Below, in pieces: positions 26,990 through 36,366 of a DNA stretch of 64,000 nucleotides. The notes beneath the pieces are model-generated. The model saw nothing but the letters and a program-made list of their open reading frames with translations. It searched no databases and was not told where the DNA came from. The DNA is from Bacteroidales bacterium. Lineage in GTDB: Bacteria > Bacteroidota > Bacteroidia > Bacteroidales > UBA932. The translations under genes and the position numbers were made by a program. Location of the stretch: positions 94,869-158,868 of the forward strand of contig JAFRQH010000025.1 of assembly GCA_017428725.1 (NCBI GenBank), written 5' to 3'. Numbering within the stretch: position 1 is the first letter of the stretch; the number at the start of each line of letters is the position of its first letter.

Positions 26990-28111
26990 TTAGGAAACCA
27001 TGATCGGCATCAGGATGCCGCAGATCTTCTCGCTCTCCTCTTCCTCCTCGGCCGGGACGATCAGGGCGGCGCGGCGCGGGTCGGCGAACTTCATCACCAC
27101 GGTCCCGCAGGTCATGTTTCCGAGGATCTCGATGAGGAAGGAGGACTTGAAGCCGATGCCCAACTCGTCGCCGTTGTACTCGCACGGGAGCTTCTCGTAG
27201 GCGGCGAGGGCAAAGCCCAGGTCCTGCGCGGTGATCTCGATCTGGCCGGTCTTGAGGTCGAACTTGATGTGGTTGGAGGCCTTGTTGGCGCAGACGGCCA
27301 CGCGGCGCACGGTGTTGAGCAGCTGCGCGCGGTCGATCCGCAGGACGTTGCTGTTGTTCTGCGGGATGACCTTGCGGTACTCCGGGAACTTGCCGACGAT
27401 CAGCCGGCAGACCATCATCGTCTCGCCGATGGTGAAGACCACGGTGGAGGAGTCGAAGGCGATGGTGATGTCCTCGTCGTCCTTGTCGATGACGCCCTTG
27501 AGCACGGCCGCAGGCTTCTTGTGCAGGATGAAGGAGGCCTTCTCCGCGGTCTGGAAAGCACGGGTCGTGTAGCAGATGAGCTTGTGGGAATCGGACGCGA
27601 CCAGGGTCGTGCTCTCCGGCTCCATGTCGAAGAAGATGCCGTTCATCGCGGGGCGCATCTCGTCGTCGGCCGTGGCGTAGATCGTGCTGCTGATGCCCTC
27701 TGCCAGGACGCTGGCCGGGACCGTGGCGGTCCGGGCGTCGCTGCCGGCACCCTTGATCTCGGGATAGTCGGCGGCAGGGAAATAGGGGAGAGAGGAATTA
27801 CCGTTGCTCCAGATGCACTCGAAGGAGCCTTCTCCGGCGGTCTTGATGGTGATGGGCTGGTCGGGGAGCGCCTTGAGCAGGTCGATCATCTGGCGGGCCG
27901 GGACGGCGATGCTGCCTTCGTCCGCGACGCTGTCCACCGCCACGAGGGTGCGGAGCGTGAGCTCCTGGTCGGAGGCGGTGATCTCCAGTTGTCCGTCCTT
28001 CAGGACGAAGAGGAAGTTCTCCAGGATCGGGAGGGCGGTTTTGGCGGGGATCGCCTTGGAGACATCGAGGACGCCCTTGAGCAGGCCGGCGCTAGAAACG
28101 TTGAATTCCAT
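26990..28111 (-). CDS. dnaN: DNA polymerase III subunit beta (sliding clamp)
   Basis: 373 residues, starting MEFNVSSAGLLKGVLDVSKAIP and ending in the conserved-type C-terminus GILMPIMVS. ILENFLFVLKDGQLEITASDQE and GSIAVPARQMIDLLKALPDQP define domain I; the three-domain length is normal for a Bacteroidetes clamp. It tethers polymerase III to DNA. No dnaA is adjacent and no DnaA-box cluster was noticed, so this is not an obvious oriC locus. Promoter box about 38 nt upstream. Confidence 0.97.
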   Translation of the reverse strand: MEFNVSSAGLLKGVLDVSKAIPAKTALPILENFLFVLKDGQLEITASDQELTLRTLVAVDSVADEGSIAVPARQMIDLLKALPDQPITIKTAGEGSFECIWSNGNSSLPYFPAADYPEIKGAGSDARTATVPASVLAEGISSTIYATADDEMRPAMNGIFFDMEPESTTLVASDSHKLICYTTRAFQTAEKASFILHKKPAAVLKGVIDKDDEDITIAFDSSTVVFTIGETMMVCRLIVGKFPEYRKVIPQNNSNVLRIDRAQLLNTVRRVAVCANKASNHIKFDLKTGQIEITAQDLGFALAAYEKLPCEYNGDELGIGFKSSFLIEILGNMTCGTVVMKFADPRRAALIVPAEEEEESEKICGILMPIMVS

Positions 28112-28148
28112 ATTTGTCTTTGTTAATTATTCTTAAACTTCATTCACG

Positions 28149-28156
28149 CAAAATTA
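28149..28156 (-). promoter_or_regulatory. -7 box TAATTTTG for dnaN
   Basis: The minus strand reads TAATTTTG, a TAnnTTTG match, 37 nt before the dnaN ATG. Confidence 0.55.
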
Positions 28157-28228
28157 GCAAATAATTCCGGGATTTTGGCATATAATTTGACTTTTTACCG
28201 ACCCGGACAAATATTAAAACTGAATCAT

Positions 28229-29683
28229 ATGAAGAAAGGTATCATTACAGTATTGCTTTCGGTGCTTGTGAGCGGTCTGACCGCCTATGCCATCGTGAAG
28301 ACGGCCTCTCCCGCTCCCTCCGAGAGCCAGGAGGTCGTATATTCCCAGGACGGACAGACCGTCAGGACTGTCAATTTGTCACTGTCCGACTATCCTGATT
28401 TCACCTATGCCGCCGAGACGGCCGTCGAGGCCGTCGTCTACGTCAAGGTGACCATCCAGAGCCGCCAGTCCAGCGGCCCTTCGCCGATGGACGACCTCTT
28501 CCGTTACTTCTTCGGTGAGGATCCCTACGGCGGCCGCGGCTACCGCGGCGGGCAGGCCCCGGCGCGCCAGGGCAGCGGTTCCGGCGTGATCATCCGCCCG
28601 GACGGCTACATCGTCACGAACAACCACGTGGTCGAGAACGCCAGCACCATCGAGGTGACCCTCAACAACAACAAGACCTACGAGGCCACCGTCGTCGGCA
28701 CCGACCCGGCCACGGACGTCGCCCTGATCAAGATCGACGCCACCGGCCTGCCGACCGTGCAGTTCGCCGACTCCGACCAGCTCCGCCTCGGCGAGTGGGT
28801 GCTCGCCATCGGCAGCCCGCTGGGCGAGGAGCTCCGCTCCACCATCACCGCCGGCATCGTCAGCGCCAAGGGCCGTTCGATGCCCAACTACGACGGCCAG
28901 TTCAAGATCGAATCCTTCATCCAGACCGACGCGGCCGTCAATCCGGGCAACTCCGGCGGCGCCCTCGTCAACAAGCAGGGCGAGCTGGTGGGCATCAACA
29001 CCGCCATCGTCTCCACGACCGGCTCCTTCGCCGGCTACTCCTTCGCCGTCCCTTCCAACATCGTCAAGAAGGTGGTCTCCGACCTGATCGACTTCGGCTC
29101 CGTCAAGCGCGCGATGCTCGGCATCTCCGGCGCCACGGTGACCGAGGAGATCATCAAGCAGCAGAAACTTGACGTCAAGGCCCCCGAGGGAGTCTACGTG
29201 GATGAAGTCGTCTCCGGCGGCGCGGCCGACAAGGCCGGTGTCAAGAGCGGCGACGTGATCGTCAGCATCGACGGGACCAAGACCGCCACGATGCCCGAGC
29301 TGCAGGCCAAGGTCAACAGCTACCATCCGGGCGACAAGGCCACGGTCAAGGCCCTGCGCGGCGGCAAGGAAGTCGATTTCACCGTGTCCTTCACCGACGG
29401 CAACGTGGCTGACGGCACCGTGAGCAGCGAGGGGACCGTGGCCTTCTACGGCGCCCAGCTCAAGGCCGCCGAGAACGGCGTGCTGATCGTCTCGGCCGGC
29501 AACGGCAAGCTGGCGCGCGCCGGCGGCGAGGACGGGTTCGTCATCCGCTTCGTCAACGACCAGAAGGTCTCCAAGCCGCAGGATGTCATCGACATCGCCA
29601 AGAAGAGCAAGCGCTCCATCTTCATCGAGGGTGTGACCGCGAACGGCCGTCCCGGCTACTTCGGCTTCGGCAAGGACGAGTAG
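28229..29683 (+). CDS. HtrA/DegP-type periplasmic serine protease
   Basis: 484 residues from the Met at 28229, which begins a signal sequence (MKKGIITVLLSVLVSGLTAY); the longer frame to 28175 adds 18 unlikely residues. The catalytic triad is His133 (NNHVVENA), Asp163 (TDVALIKID) and Ser242 (NPGNSGGALVN). Two PDZ domains follow, from about 290 and about 400. It degrades or refolds misfolded envelope proteins. A hairpin follows 33 nt after the stop. Confidence 0.96.
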   Translation: MKKGIITVLLSVLVSGLTAYAIVKTASPAPSESQEVVYSQDGQTVRTVNLSLSDYPDFTYAAETAVEAVVYVKVTIQSRQSSGPSPMDDLFRYFFGEDPYGGRGYRGGQAPARQGSGSGVIIRPDGYIVTNNHVVENASTIEVTLNNNKTYEATVVGTDPATDVALIKIDATGLPTVQFADSDQLRLGEWVLAIGSPLGEELRSTITAGIVSAKGRSMPNYDGQFKIESFIQTDAAVNPGNSGGALVNKQGELVGINTAIVSTTGSFAGYSFAVPSNIVKKVVSDLIDFGSVKRAMLGISGATVTEEIIKQQKLDVKAPEGVYVDEVVSGGAADKAGVKSGDVIVSIDGTKTATMPELQAKVNSYHPGDKATVKALRGGKEVDFTVSFTDGNVADGTVSSEGTVAFYGAQLKAAENGVLIVSAGNGKLARAGGEDGFVIRFVNDQKVSKPQDVIDIAKKSKRSIFIEGVTANGRPGYFGFGKDE

Positions 29684-29716
29684 TCCTCCGGCCCCTGTTG
29701 AAAAGTAACCCGAAAA

Positions 29717-29749
29717 AATCCCGCGTGAGTGTGAAACTTACGCGGGATT
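29717..29749 (+). terminator. Hairpin terminator after htrA
   Basis: AATCCCGCGTGAGT (29717-29730) pairs with ACTTACGCGGGATT (29736-29749) over 14 pairs with one wobble and a 5-nt loop. The T-run is short. Confidence 0.65.
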
Positions 29750-29799
29750 GTTCCGTATAATTGGATGGAAATACACAAGTCATTCTTTTTTGAGAGGAT

Positions 29800-30660
29800 A
29801 TGAGACAACTTAAGATCACGAAATCCATCACCAACCGCGAGAGCGCATCCCTGGACAAATACCTCCAGGAGATCGGCCGCGAGGAGCTGGTGTCCCCGGA
29901 AGAGGAAGTCGAACTCGCCCAGCGCATCCGCAAGGGCGACCAGGAGGCGCTCGAGAAGCTGACCCGCGCCAACCTGCGCTTCGTCGTGTCCGTGGCCAAG
30001 CAATACCAGAACCAGGGCCTGAGCCTTCCCGACCTGATCAACGAGGGCAACCTCGGCCTGATCAAGGCCGCCGAGAAGTTCGACGAGACCCGCGGCTTCA
30101 AGTTCATCTCTTACGCCGTGTGGTGGATCCGCCAGTCCATCCTGCAGGCCCTGGCCGAGCAGAGCCGCATCGTGCGCCTGCCGCTCAACCAGGTGGGCTC
30201 GCTCAACAAGATCAACAAGGCCCTCGGCAAGTTCGAGCAGGAGAACGAGCGCCAGCCGTCCACGGACGAGCTCGCCGAGATGATCGACATTCCCAAGGAC
30301 AAAATCGCCGATACACTCCGCGTGTCCGGCCGCCACGTCAGCGTGGACGCCCCGTTCGTCGAGGGCGAGGACAACAGCCTGCTGGACGTGCTGCCCAACG
30401 ACGACTCCCCGAGCGCCGACAGGGGCCTCACCAACGAGTCCCTGAGCACCGAGATCGAGCGTGCGCTGCAGATCCTCACCCCGCGTGAGCGCGAGATCAT
30501 CAAGAGCTTCTTCGGCATCGGATGCCAGGAGATGACCCTCGAGGAGATCGGCGAGCGGCTCGACCTCACCCGCGAGCGTGTCCGCCAGATCAAGGAGAAG
30601 GCCATCCGCAAGCTCAAGAAGCCCTCTGCCAGCAAACTCCTCAAGACCTATCTCGGCTGA
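29800..30660 (+). CDS. rpoD: Primary RNA polymerase sigma factor RpoD/SigA
   Basis: 286 residues, the short form typical of Bacteroidetes, which lacks the acidic region 1.1. Region 2 shows [16 protein letters not shown] and [18 protein letters not shown], then [15 protein letters not shown]; region 3 [13 protein letters not shown]; region 4 [20 protein letters not shown]. It recognises the TAnnTTTG/-33 promoters seen throughout the window. Its TGA overlaps the ArgS ATG (ATGA), so translational coupling of rpoD and argS is likely. Confidence 0.97.
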   Translation: MRQLKITKSITNRESASLDKYLQEIGREELVSPEEEVELAQRIRKGDQEALEKLTRANLRFVVSVAKQYQNQGLSLPDLINEGNLGLIKAAEKFDETRGFKFISYAVWWIRQSILQALAEQSRIVRLPLNQVGSLNKINKALGKFEQENERQPSTDELAEMIDIPKDKIADTLRVSGRHVSVDAPFVEGEDNSLLDVLPNDDSPSADRGLTNESLSTEIERALQILTPREREIIKSFFGIGCQEMTLEEIGERLDLTRERVRQIKEKAIRKLKKPSASKLLKTYLG

Positions 30661-32390
30661 TGACACCCGAGCAATTCCTCGCCGCGAAGGCCTCAGAGGC
30701 CGTCAAGGCTGTATACGGTGCGGACGTCGCGCCGGAGGCGCTGCAGGTCCAGGTGACCCGCAAGGAGTTCGAGGGGGATTTCACCCTTGTGGTCTTCCCG
30801 CTGCTGCGCGTCACGCGCCAGAGCCCGGACGCCACGGGCTGCGCCCTGGGCGACTGGCTCGTCGCCAACTGCCCCGAGGTAGCCGCCTACAACTCCGTCA
30901 AGGGTTTCCTGAACCTCAGCCTGTCCAATCTCTACTGGCGTGAGGCCCTGGCCGCCATCGCCGGCGACAGCGCGTACGGGCAGCTGCCCGCAACGGGCCG
31001 CCGCGTGATGGTGGAGTTCTCCTCGCCCAACACCAACAAACCCCTGCACCTGGGCCACATCCGCAACAACCTGCTGGGCGCCTCGGTCTCCGACCTGCTC
31101 AAGGCCGCCGGCGATGAGGTGATCAAGGCCACGCTCGTCAATGACCGCGGCGTGCATATCTGCAAGTCGATGTACGCCTGGGAGCAGCGCTTCGACGGCG
31201 CCACCCCCGAGAGCACCGGCAAGAAGGGAGACCACCTCGTGGGCGACTGCTATGTCGAATTCGCCAAGATGGAGAAGGAGGACCCGTCCGTGATGGACAA
31301 GGTCCACGAGATGCTCGTCAAGTGGGAGGAGGGCGACCCTGCGGTCCGCAAGCTCTGGGAGATGATGAACGGCTGGGTGTTCGCCGGTTTCGAGCAGACC
31401 TACAAGGCCCTCGGCATCACCTTCGACCGCACGTATTATGAGCACGAGACCTACCTGCTCGGCAAGGAGCTGGTGCAGCGCGGCCTGGATATGGGCGTGT
31501 TCGTCAAGGATCCGGACGGCTCGGTGTGGTGCGACCTCACCGCCGACGGGCTGGACCGCAAGCTCCTGCTCCGCTCCGACGGCACGTCCGTCTATATCAC
31601 GCAAGACCTCGGCACGGCCGAGCGCCGCTTCAGCGAATACAAGCTCGACTCCCACATCTACGTGGTGGGCGACGAGCAGAACTACCATTTCCAGGTCCTC
31701 AAGCTCATCCTCAAGAAACTGGGCTTCGACTGGGCCGACCAGATCTTCCACCTCTCCTACGGGATGGTGGAGCTGCCCGAGGGCAAGATGAAGTCCCGCG
31801 AGGGGACGGTGGTGGACGCCGACGACCTCATCGAGAAGATGTACGAGGAAGCCAAGGCCACTTCCGAGGAGAGCGGCAAGCTGGAGGGGATCTCCGACGA
31901 GGAGAAGGAGCGGCTCTACCGCCAGATCGGCCTGGGCGCGCTCAAGTACTTCATCCTCAAGGTGGACCCCAAGAAGAAAATGCTCTTCAACCCCAAGGAA
32001 TCCATCGATTTCAACGGCAACACCGGTCCCTTCATCCAGTACACCCACGCCCGCATCTGCTCGATCCTGCGCAAGGCTGCGGAGCGCGGCCTGACGGCGG
32101 CGCTCAACCCCGCCGTGGAGCTGAGCCCGAAGGAGGTCCGCCTCGTGAAGATCCTGGGCGCCTACCCGCAGAAGGTGGCCGAAGCCGCCGCTGCGCTCTC
32201 TCCCGCCGTCATTGCGAACTACAGCTATGACCTTGCGAAGGAGTTCAACCAGTACTACCACGAAACCCCGATCCTCCGCGAGCCGGACGGGGAGGTGCTC
32301 AAGATGCGTCTCGAGCTCATCTCCACGCTCGCCGGCGTGCTGCGTCGGGGGATGAAGATCCTCGGCATTGACCTACCCGACCGAATGTAA
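30660..32390 (+). CDS. argS: Arginyl-tRNA synthetase
   Basis: 576 residues from the ATG overlapping the rpoD stop. Class I signatures: VEFSSPNTNKPLHLGHIRNN (HIGH), and KMKSREGTVVDADDLI in place of KMSKS, as is normal for ArgRS. The N-terminal Add1 domain and the C-terminal anticodon-binding helical domain ending LRRGMKILGIDLPDRM are complete. It charges tRNA-Arg. The downstream ygiQ frame begins 23 nt before the argS stop. Confidence 0.97.
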   Translation: MTPEQFLAAKASEAVKAVYGADVAPEALQVQVTRKEFEGDFTLVVFPLLRVTRQSPDATGCALGDWLVANCPEVAAYNSVKGFLNLSLSNLYWREALAAIAGDSAYGQLPATGRRVMVEFSSPNTNKPLHLGHIRNNLLGASVSDLLKAAGDEVIKATLVNDRGVHICKSMYAWEQRFDGATPESTGKKGDHLVGDCYVEFAKMEKEDPSVMDKVHEMLVKWEEGDPAVRKLWEMMNGWVFAGFEQTYKALGITFDRTYYEHETYLLGKELVQRGLDMGVFVKDPDGSVWCDLTADGLDRKLLLRSDGTSVYITQDLGTAERRFSEYKLDSHIYVVGDEQNYHFQVLKLILKKLGFDWADQIFHLSYGMVELPEGKMKSREGTVVDADDLIEKMYEEAKATSEESGKLEGISDEEKERLYRQIGLGALKYFILKVDPKKKMLFNPKESIDFNGNTGPFIQYTHARICSILRKAAERGLTAALNPAVELSPKEVRLVKILGAYPQKVAEAAAALSPAVIANYSYDLAKEFNQYYHETPILREPDGEVLKMRLELISTLAGVLRRGMKILGIDLPDRM

Positions 32391-34218
32391 TATCCCGACT
32401 TCCGTCGCGGAAGTCCAGAAGCTGGGCTGGGACTACATCGACGTCATCCTCTTCACCGGAGACGCCTTCGTGGACCATCCCAGTTTCGGCTCGGCCTGCA
32501 TCGCGCGGTACCTGGAGAAAGCCGGGTACCGCGTGGCGGTCGTGCCGCAGCCGAACTGGCGGGACGACCTGCGGGATTTCCGCAAGCTGGGCGCTCCGCG
32601 GCTGTACTTCGCGGTCAATGCCGGCGCGATGGACTCGATGGTCAACCACTACACGGCCGCCAAGCGCCTGCGGCACGACGACGCCTACACGCCCGAGGGG
32701 CGTTTCGGCCAGCGTCCTGACCGCGCGGTGACCGTCTACACGCGGATCCTCAAGCGGCTCTGGCCGGAGGTGCCGGTGGTCATCGGCGGCGTGGAGGCCT
32801 CGCTGCGGCGCCTCACGCACTACGACTACTGGGACGACCGCCTGATGCCTTCGGTGCTCGTGGACAGCGGGGCCGACTGGCTCTGCTACGGGATGGGCGA
32901 GCGTCCGATGCTCGAGCTCACGAAAGCCATCGAGGCCGGCCGCAATCTGCGGCAAATCGAACAGATCCCCCAACTTGCCTTTTACCGTACTGGCAGGATC
33001 GGCTCCGCTGCGCCGGAAGAGCCTCTGAAAACTTCGCTTCGCTCATCCCTCCCACAGCCTTCGGCTGCGGGCCCCTCCCATTTACGAGGCCATGGGTGGC
33101 CACGGTTTTCAGAGGCTCTCCCGGACTCCGCTTCGCCGATCCTGCTGCATTCGTATGAGAAGTGCTGCCGGGATAAGGTCGCGTTCGCGGAGAATTTCCG
33201 GGAGATCGAGATCCAGGCCAACGTGCTCCACCCCCGGACGCTGATCGAGCCGGTGGGGGAGGGCTACGTGCAAGTCAACCCGATGTACCCGCCGGCCACG
33301 ACCGAGGAGATGGATGCCTGCTGGGACCTGCCCTTCACCAAGCTCCCGCACCCACGCTACAAGGGCAAGCGCATCCCGGCCTACGACATGATCAAGGATT
33401 CGATCATCACGCACCGGGGCTGCTTCGGCGGCTGCAACTTCTGCACGATCGCGGCACACCAGGGCAAGTTCATCCAGTCGCGCAGCGAGAAGTCCATCCT
33501 GGACGAAGTGCGGCGCCTGGCGGCGATGCCCCAGTTCCACGGCAACATCTCCGACCTGGGCGCCCCCTCGGCCAATATGTACGGGATGCACGGCCGCAAC
33601 CTGGAGCTTTGCGCGAAGTGCCGGCGCCAGACCTGCATCTTCCCGAAGGCCTGCCCCAACCTGGACCGCTCGCACGCACGCCTGCTGAAGCTCTACGAGG
33701 CGGTGGACGCCGTCAAGGGCGTGCGCCATTCGTACGTCAGCAGCGGCGTGCGATACGACCTGTTCCTGGATGAGAACGGCTTCCTGGACGAGACCGGCAA
33801 GCCGTACCTGCGCGAGCTGATGCTCAAGCACACCTCCGGGCGGCTCAAGGTGGCCCCGGAGCACACGGAGGACAAGGTCCTGTACTATATGGGCAAGCCG
33901 TCCTTCCGCCTGTTCGAGCGCCTGCGTATCGAGTTCGACCGGATCAACCGGGAGAACGGGACGCACACCGGACTGGTCCCGTACTTCATCTCCTCGCACC
34001 CCGGCTGCACGCTGGAAGATATGCGCCGGCTCGCTGCAAATCCTTGTCTGAAAGGGATTTGGATGGAGCAGGTGCAGGACTTCATGCCCACCCCGATGAC
34101 CTCCTCCTCGGTGATGTTCTGGTCGGGGATCGACCCCCGGACGATGAAGCCCGTTTTCGTGGAGCGTGATTCTTCGAAAAAAAAGGAACAGAAGGCATTC
34201 TTTTTTAGAAAAAAGTAA
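32368..34218 (+). CDS. YgiQ family radical SAM protein with in-frame palindromic insert
   Basis: 616 residues. The start is a TTG at 32368 inside argS: an in-frame TGA lies 15 nt upstream and no ATG is available near the conserved N-terminus IPTSVAEVQKLGWDYIDVIL. The radical SAM cluster is Cys352, Cys356, Cys359 in HRGCFGGCNFCTI. GGVEASLRRLTHYDYWDD and LKVAPEHTEDKVLYYMGKP are UPF0313/YgiQ hallmarks. Around residues 209-260 a 153-bp palindromic element interrupts the family sequence without breaking the frame. Function in the cell is unknown. An extremely A-rich end (KKKEQKAFFFRKK) closes the protein. Confidence 0.93.
   Translation: MTYPTECNIPTSVAEVQKLGWDYIDVILFTGDAFVDHPSFGSACIARYLEKAGYRVAVVPQPNWRDDLRDFRKLGAPRLYFAVNAGAMDSMVNHYTAAKRLRHDDAYTPEGRFGQRPDRAVTVYTRILKRLWPEVPVVIGGVEASLRRLTHYDYWDDRLMPSVLVDSGADWLCYGMGERPMLELTKAIEAGRNLRQIEQIPQLAFYRTGRIGSAAPEEPLKTSLRSSLPQPSAAGPSHLRGHGWPRFSEALPDSASPILLHSYEKCCRDKVAFAENFREIEIQANVLHPRTLIEPVGEGYVQVNPMYPPATTEEMDACWDLPFTKLPHPRYKGKRIPAYDMIKDSIITHRGCFGGCNFCTIAAHQGKFIQSRSEKSILDEVRRLAAMPQFHGNISDLGAPSANMYGMHGRNLELCAKCRRQTCIFPKACPNLDRSHARLLKLYEAVDAVKGVRHSYVSSGVRYDLFLDENGFLDETGKPYLRELMLKHTSGRLKVAPEHTEDKVLYYMGKPSFRLFERLRIEFDRINRENGTHTGLVPYFISSHPGCTLEDMRRLAANPCLKGIWMEQVQDFMPTPMTSSSVMFWSGIDPRTMKPVFVERDSSKKKEQKAFFFRKK
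32993..33145 (+). repeat. Multi-hairpin palindromic element, copy B, in frame inside ygiQ
   Basis: The arms are 32993-33032 and 33105-33145. Paired blocks include GCAGGATCGGC (32993-33003)/GCCGATCCTGC (33135-33145) and AGAGCCTCTGAAAAC (33018-33032)/GTTTTCAGAGGCTCT (33105-33119). Inside are CAGCC-TTC-GGCTG and CCCAT...ATGGG. The core 33069-33110 matches copy A. Confidence 0.87.
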
Positions 34219-34245
34219 TTATACTTGCAGCAAAATCTAACCTCT

Positions 34246-34614
34246 ATGGCTAAGGACAACAAAAAGCGCCACATCGTAAGCTACGAAAATATGTCTCCCG
34301 AGCTCGCTGCTGCTTTTGCGGAGAAATACCCGAAGGGATTCAGTGACTATCTTCCCGACCTCACCAAATATACCAAGCCTGACGGCACGCCTTTCTACGC
34401 CGTGCTGATCGAGATTCCGGATGCCATCTATCTGGTCAAGATCAAGGTCCAGATCGACAACGCCGACGACATCGAGCGCTGGCTGGAGGGCGAGGAGGAG
34501 GCCGAGGTCGAGTCCGTGGCCGGCACCACTTCCGCCGCCGCTTCGGACGGTGAGACCCTCCCCGACGACAACATCTCCCAGTATGGCGGAGATGATGATG
34601 GAGCGGATGCCTAG
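34246..34614 (+). CDS. Conserved Bacteroidales hypothetical protein, acidic C-terminus
   Basis: 122 residues from MAKDNKKRHIVSYENM; an in-frame Met 21 nt upstream is less likely. The first 80 residues look like one compact domain (SPELAAAFAEKYPKGFSDY, PDGTPFYAVLIEIPDAIYLVKIKVQID). The last 40 are acidic and low in complexity (WLEGEEEAEVE, ending GGDDDGADA). I recognise the pattern as a recurring uncharacterised Bacteroidales protein but know no function. A TATACTTG sequence, one mismatch from the -7 box, lies upstream. Its stop overlaps the GTG of the chloride-channel gene, implying coupling. Confidence 0.8.
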   Translation: MAKDNKKRHIVSYENMSPELAAAFAEKYPKGFSDYLPDLTKYTKPDGTPFYAVLIEIPDAIYLVKIKVQIDNADDIERWLEGEEEAEVESVAGTTSAAASDGETLPDDNISQYGGDDDGADA

Positions 34615-36356
34615 TGCGCCCCTTCCTGCGACATATTCCTGAACACAGCAAACTTTTCCTGCTGAGTCTGATGGTCGGCGTGCTCTCCGGGTGCGCCGCC
34701 GTCATTCTGGACTGGTCCATCCACACGGTGCGGCGTCTGCTCAACCAGCAGTTCCACGCCGCCTACGACTGGCAGTACCTGGTCCTGCCGGGCATCGGCA
34801 TGCTGATCTCGCTGCTGCTGGTCCGTTACGTGATCCGGGACAACATCGGCCACGGCGTGACCAAGGCCCTGCTGGCCGTGTCCCGCAACGACTCGAAGAT
34901 CAAGCCGCATAATATGTGGTCGTCGATGCTGACCTCCAGCATCACGATCGGCTTCGGCGGCTCCGTGGGCGCCGAGGCGCCGATCGTCTACACGGGCGCC
35001 GCCATCGGCTCCAACCTCGGCCGGGCCTTCGGCCTGTCCTACCGCAACATCACGCTGCTGCTGGGTTGCGGTGCCGCCGGCGCCGTGGCCGGCATCTTCA
35101 AGGCCCCGCTGGCCGGGGTGCTTTTCACGCTGGAGATCCTGCTCTTCAACGTGTCGATGACCTCGCTGCTGCCGCTGCTGGGCTCCACGATTTCCGCCAC
35201 GGTGGTCTCGTACATTTTCCGGGGTCAGACCCCGGTGTTCGCCTGCACGCTGACGCCCTTCTCGATGGGAAATATCCCGTTCTACATCATCCTGGGCGTG
35301 TTGGGGGGCTTCGGTTCGCTCTACTTCATGCGCACGACCCTCCGGCTGGAGGACCGCATCGGCAAGATCGCCAACCCGTATCTCCGATGGGGGATCTGCG
35401 CCCTGGCGCTGGGCTTGCTGATCTTCCTTTTCCCGCCGCTCTACGGCGAGGGCTACGACTCGCTGGGCCTGCTGCTCAACGGGCAGGACTTAGCGTTGGA
35501 GAACCGCACGGTGATGGCTTTCCTGCTGGACTGGCGCTGGGGCGTGCCGCTGTTCTTCGCGCTGATCTTCTTCCTGAAGGTGCTGGCGATGACGGCCACC
35601 AACGCCGGCGGGGGCGTCGGCGGTACTTTCGGTCCGACGCTGTTCGCCGGGGCCATCCTCGGCTTCGTGGTGTCTCGGTGCCTGAACCTGCTGGGCCTGG
35701 ACGTGCCGGAGCAGAATTTCGTGCTGGTGGGGATGGCCGCGCTGATGGCCGGCGTGATGCAGGCGCCGATGACGGCGATCTTCCTCATTGCGGAGATCTC
35801 CGGCGGCTACCAGCTGCTGATTCCGCTCATCCTGACCTCGACCGTGACCTTCGGTACGGTGCGGCTTTTCGAGAAGTATTCCATCTACACCAAGCGTATT
35901 GCGCAGAGCGGTGACCTGCTCACGCACGACAGCGACCAGGCTGTGCTGACGCTGATGCACGTGGATGCGCTGATCCGCGACAAGTATCCGCGGGTGCAGA
36001 TCGACGCTTCGCTGCGCGAAATCGTCTCCATAGCCGCGCAGACGGATGCGGCGGTGATGGCGGTGCTGGATGCGGAGGGGCGTTTCCAGGGGATGGTGGA
36101 CCTGACCGCCGCCCGCAAGGTCCTGCTGGATCCCTCGAAGTACGACACCTACCACGTCTACAACATCATGGAGTCGGCCCCGGACTTCATCTATGTCGGG
36201 GAGAAGATGGATTCGGTGATGAAGAAGTTCGACCAGACGGGCGCCTGGCGTCTGCCGGTCGTCGACGCAGACCGCCACTACCTCGGCTTCATCTCCACCT
36301 CGCGCCTGCTCGCCGCCTACCGCAACGAGCTCAAGCAGATCGCTTCCGAAGACTAG
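34614..36356 (+). CDS. ClC-family chloride channel/antiporter with CBS domains
   Basis: 580 residues with a GTG start overlapping the previous TAG. ClC motifs are modified but recognisable: GGSVGAEAPIVYTGAAIGS (gating Glu present), AGIFKAPLAGVLFTLEI and GGGVGGTFGPTLFAGAILG. About 10-12 hydrophobic segments are followed by a pair of CBS domains from about residue 440 (RVQIDASLREIVSIA, MEAPDFIYV-type second repeat, and LPVVDADRHYLGFIS). It moves chloride, possibly coupled to protons, across the inner membrane; CBS domains suggest nucleotide control. Confidence 0.93.
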   Translation: MRPFLRHIPEHSKLFLLSLMVGVLSGCAAVILDWSIHTVRRLLNQQFHAAYDWQYLVLPGIGMLISLLLVRYVIRDNIGHGVTKALLAVSRNDSKIKPHNMWSSMLTSSITIGFGGSVGAEAPIVYTGAAIGSNLGRAFGLSYRNITLLLGCGAAGAVAGIFKAPLAGVLFTLEILLFNVSMTSLLPLLGSTISATVVSYIFRGQTPVFACTLTPFSMGNIPFYIILGVLGGFGSLYFMRTTLRLEDRIGKIANPYLRWGICALALGLLIFLFPPLYGEGYDSLGLLLNGQDLALENRTVMAFLLDWRWGVPLFFALIFFLKVLAMTATNAGGGVGGTFGPTLFAGAILGFVVSRCLNLLGLDVPEQNFVLVGMAALMAGVMQAPMTAIFLIAEISGGYQLLIPLILTSTVTFGTVRLFEKYSIYTKRIAQSGDLLTHDSDQAVLTLMHVDALIRDKYPRVQIDASLREIVSIAAQTDAAVMAVLDAEGRFQGMVDLTAARKVLLDPSKYDTYHVYNIMESAPDFIYVGEKMDSVMKKFDQTGAWRLPVVDADRHYLGFISTSRLLAAYRNELKQIASED

Positions 36357-36366
36357 TTTCTCCTCC

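Noticed and set aside
26990..28156. Replication origin at dnaN.
   Set aside because: No dnaA neighbour, no DnaA-box cluster and no AT-rich unwinding region were noticed.
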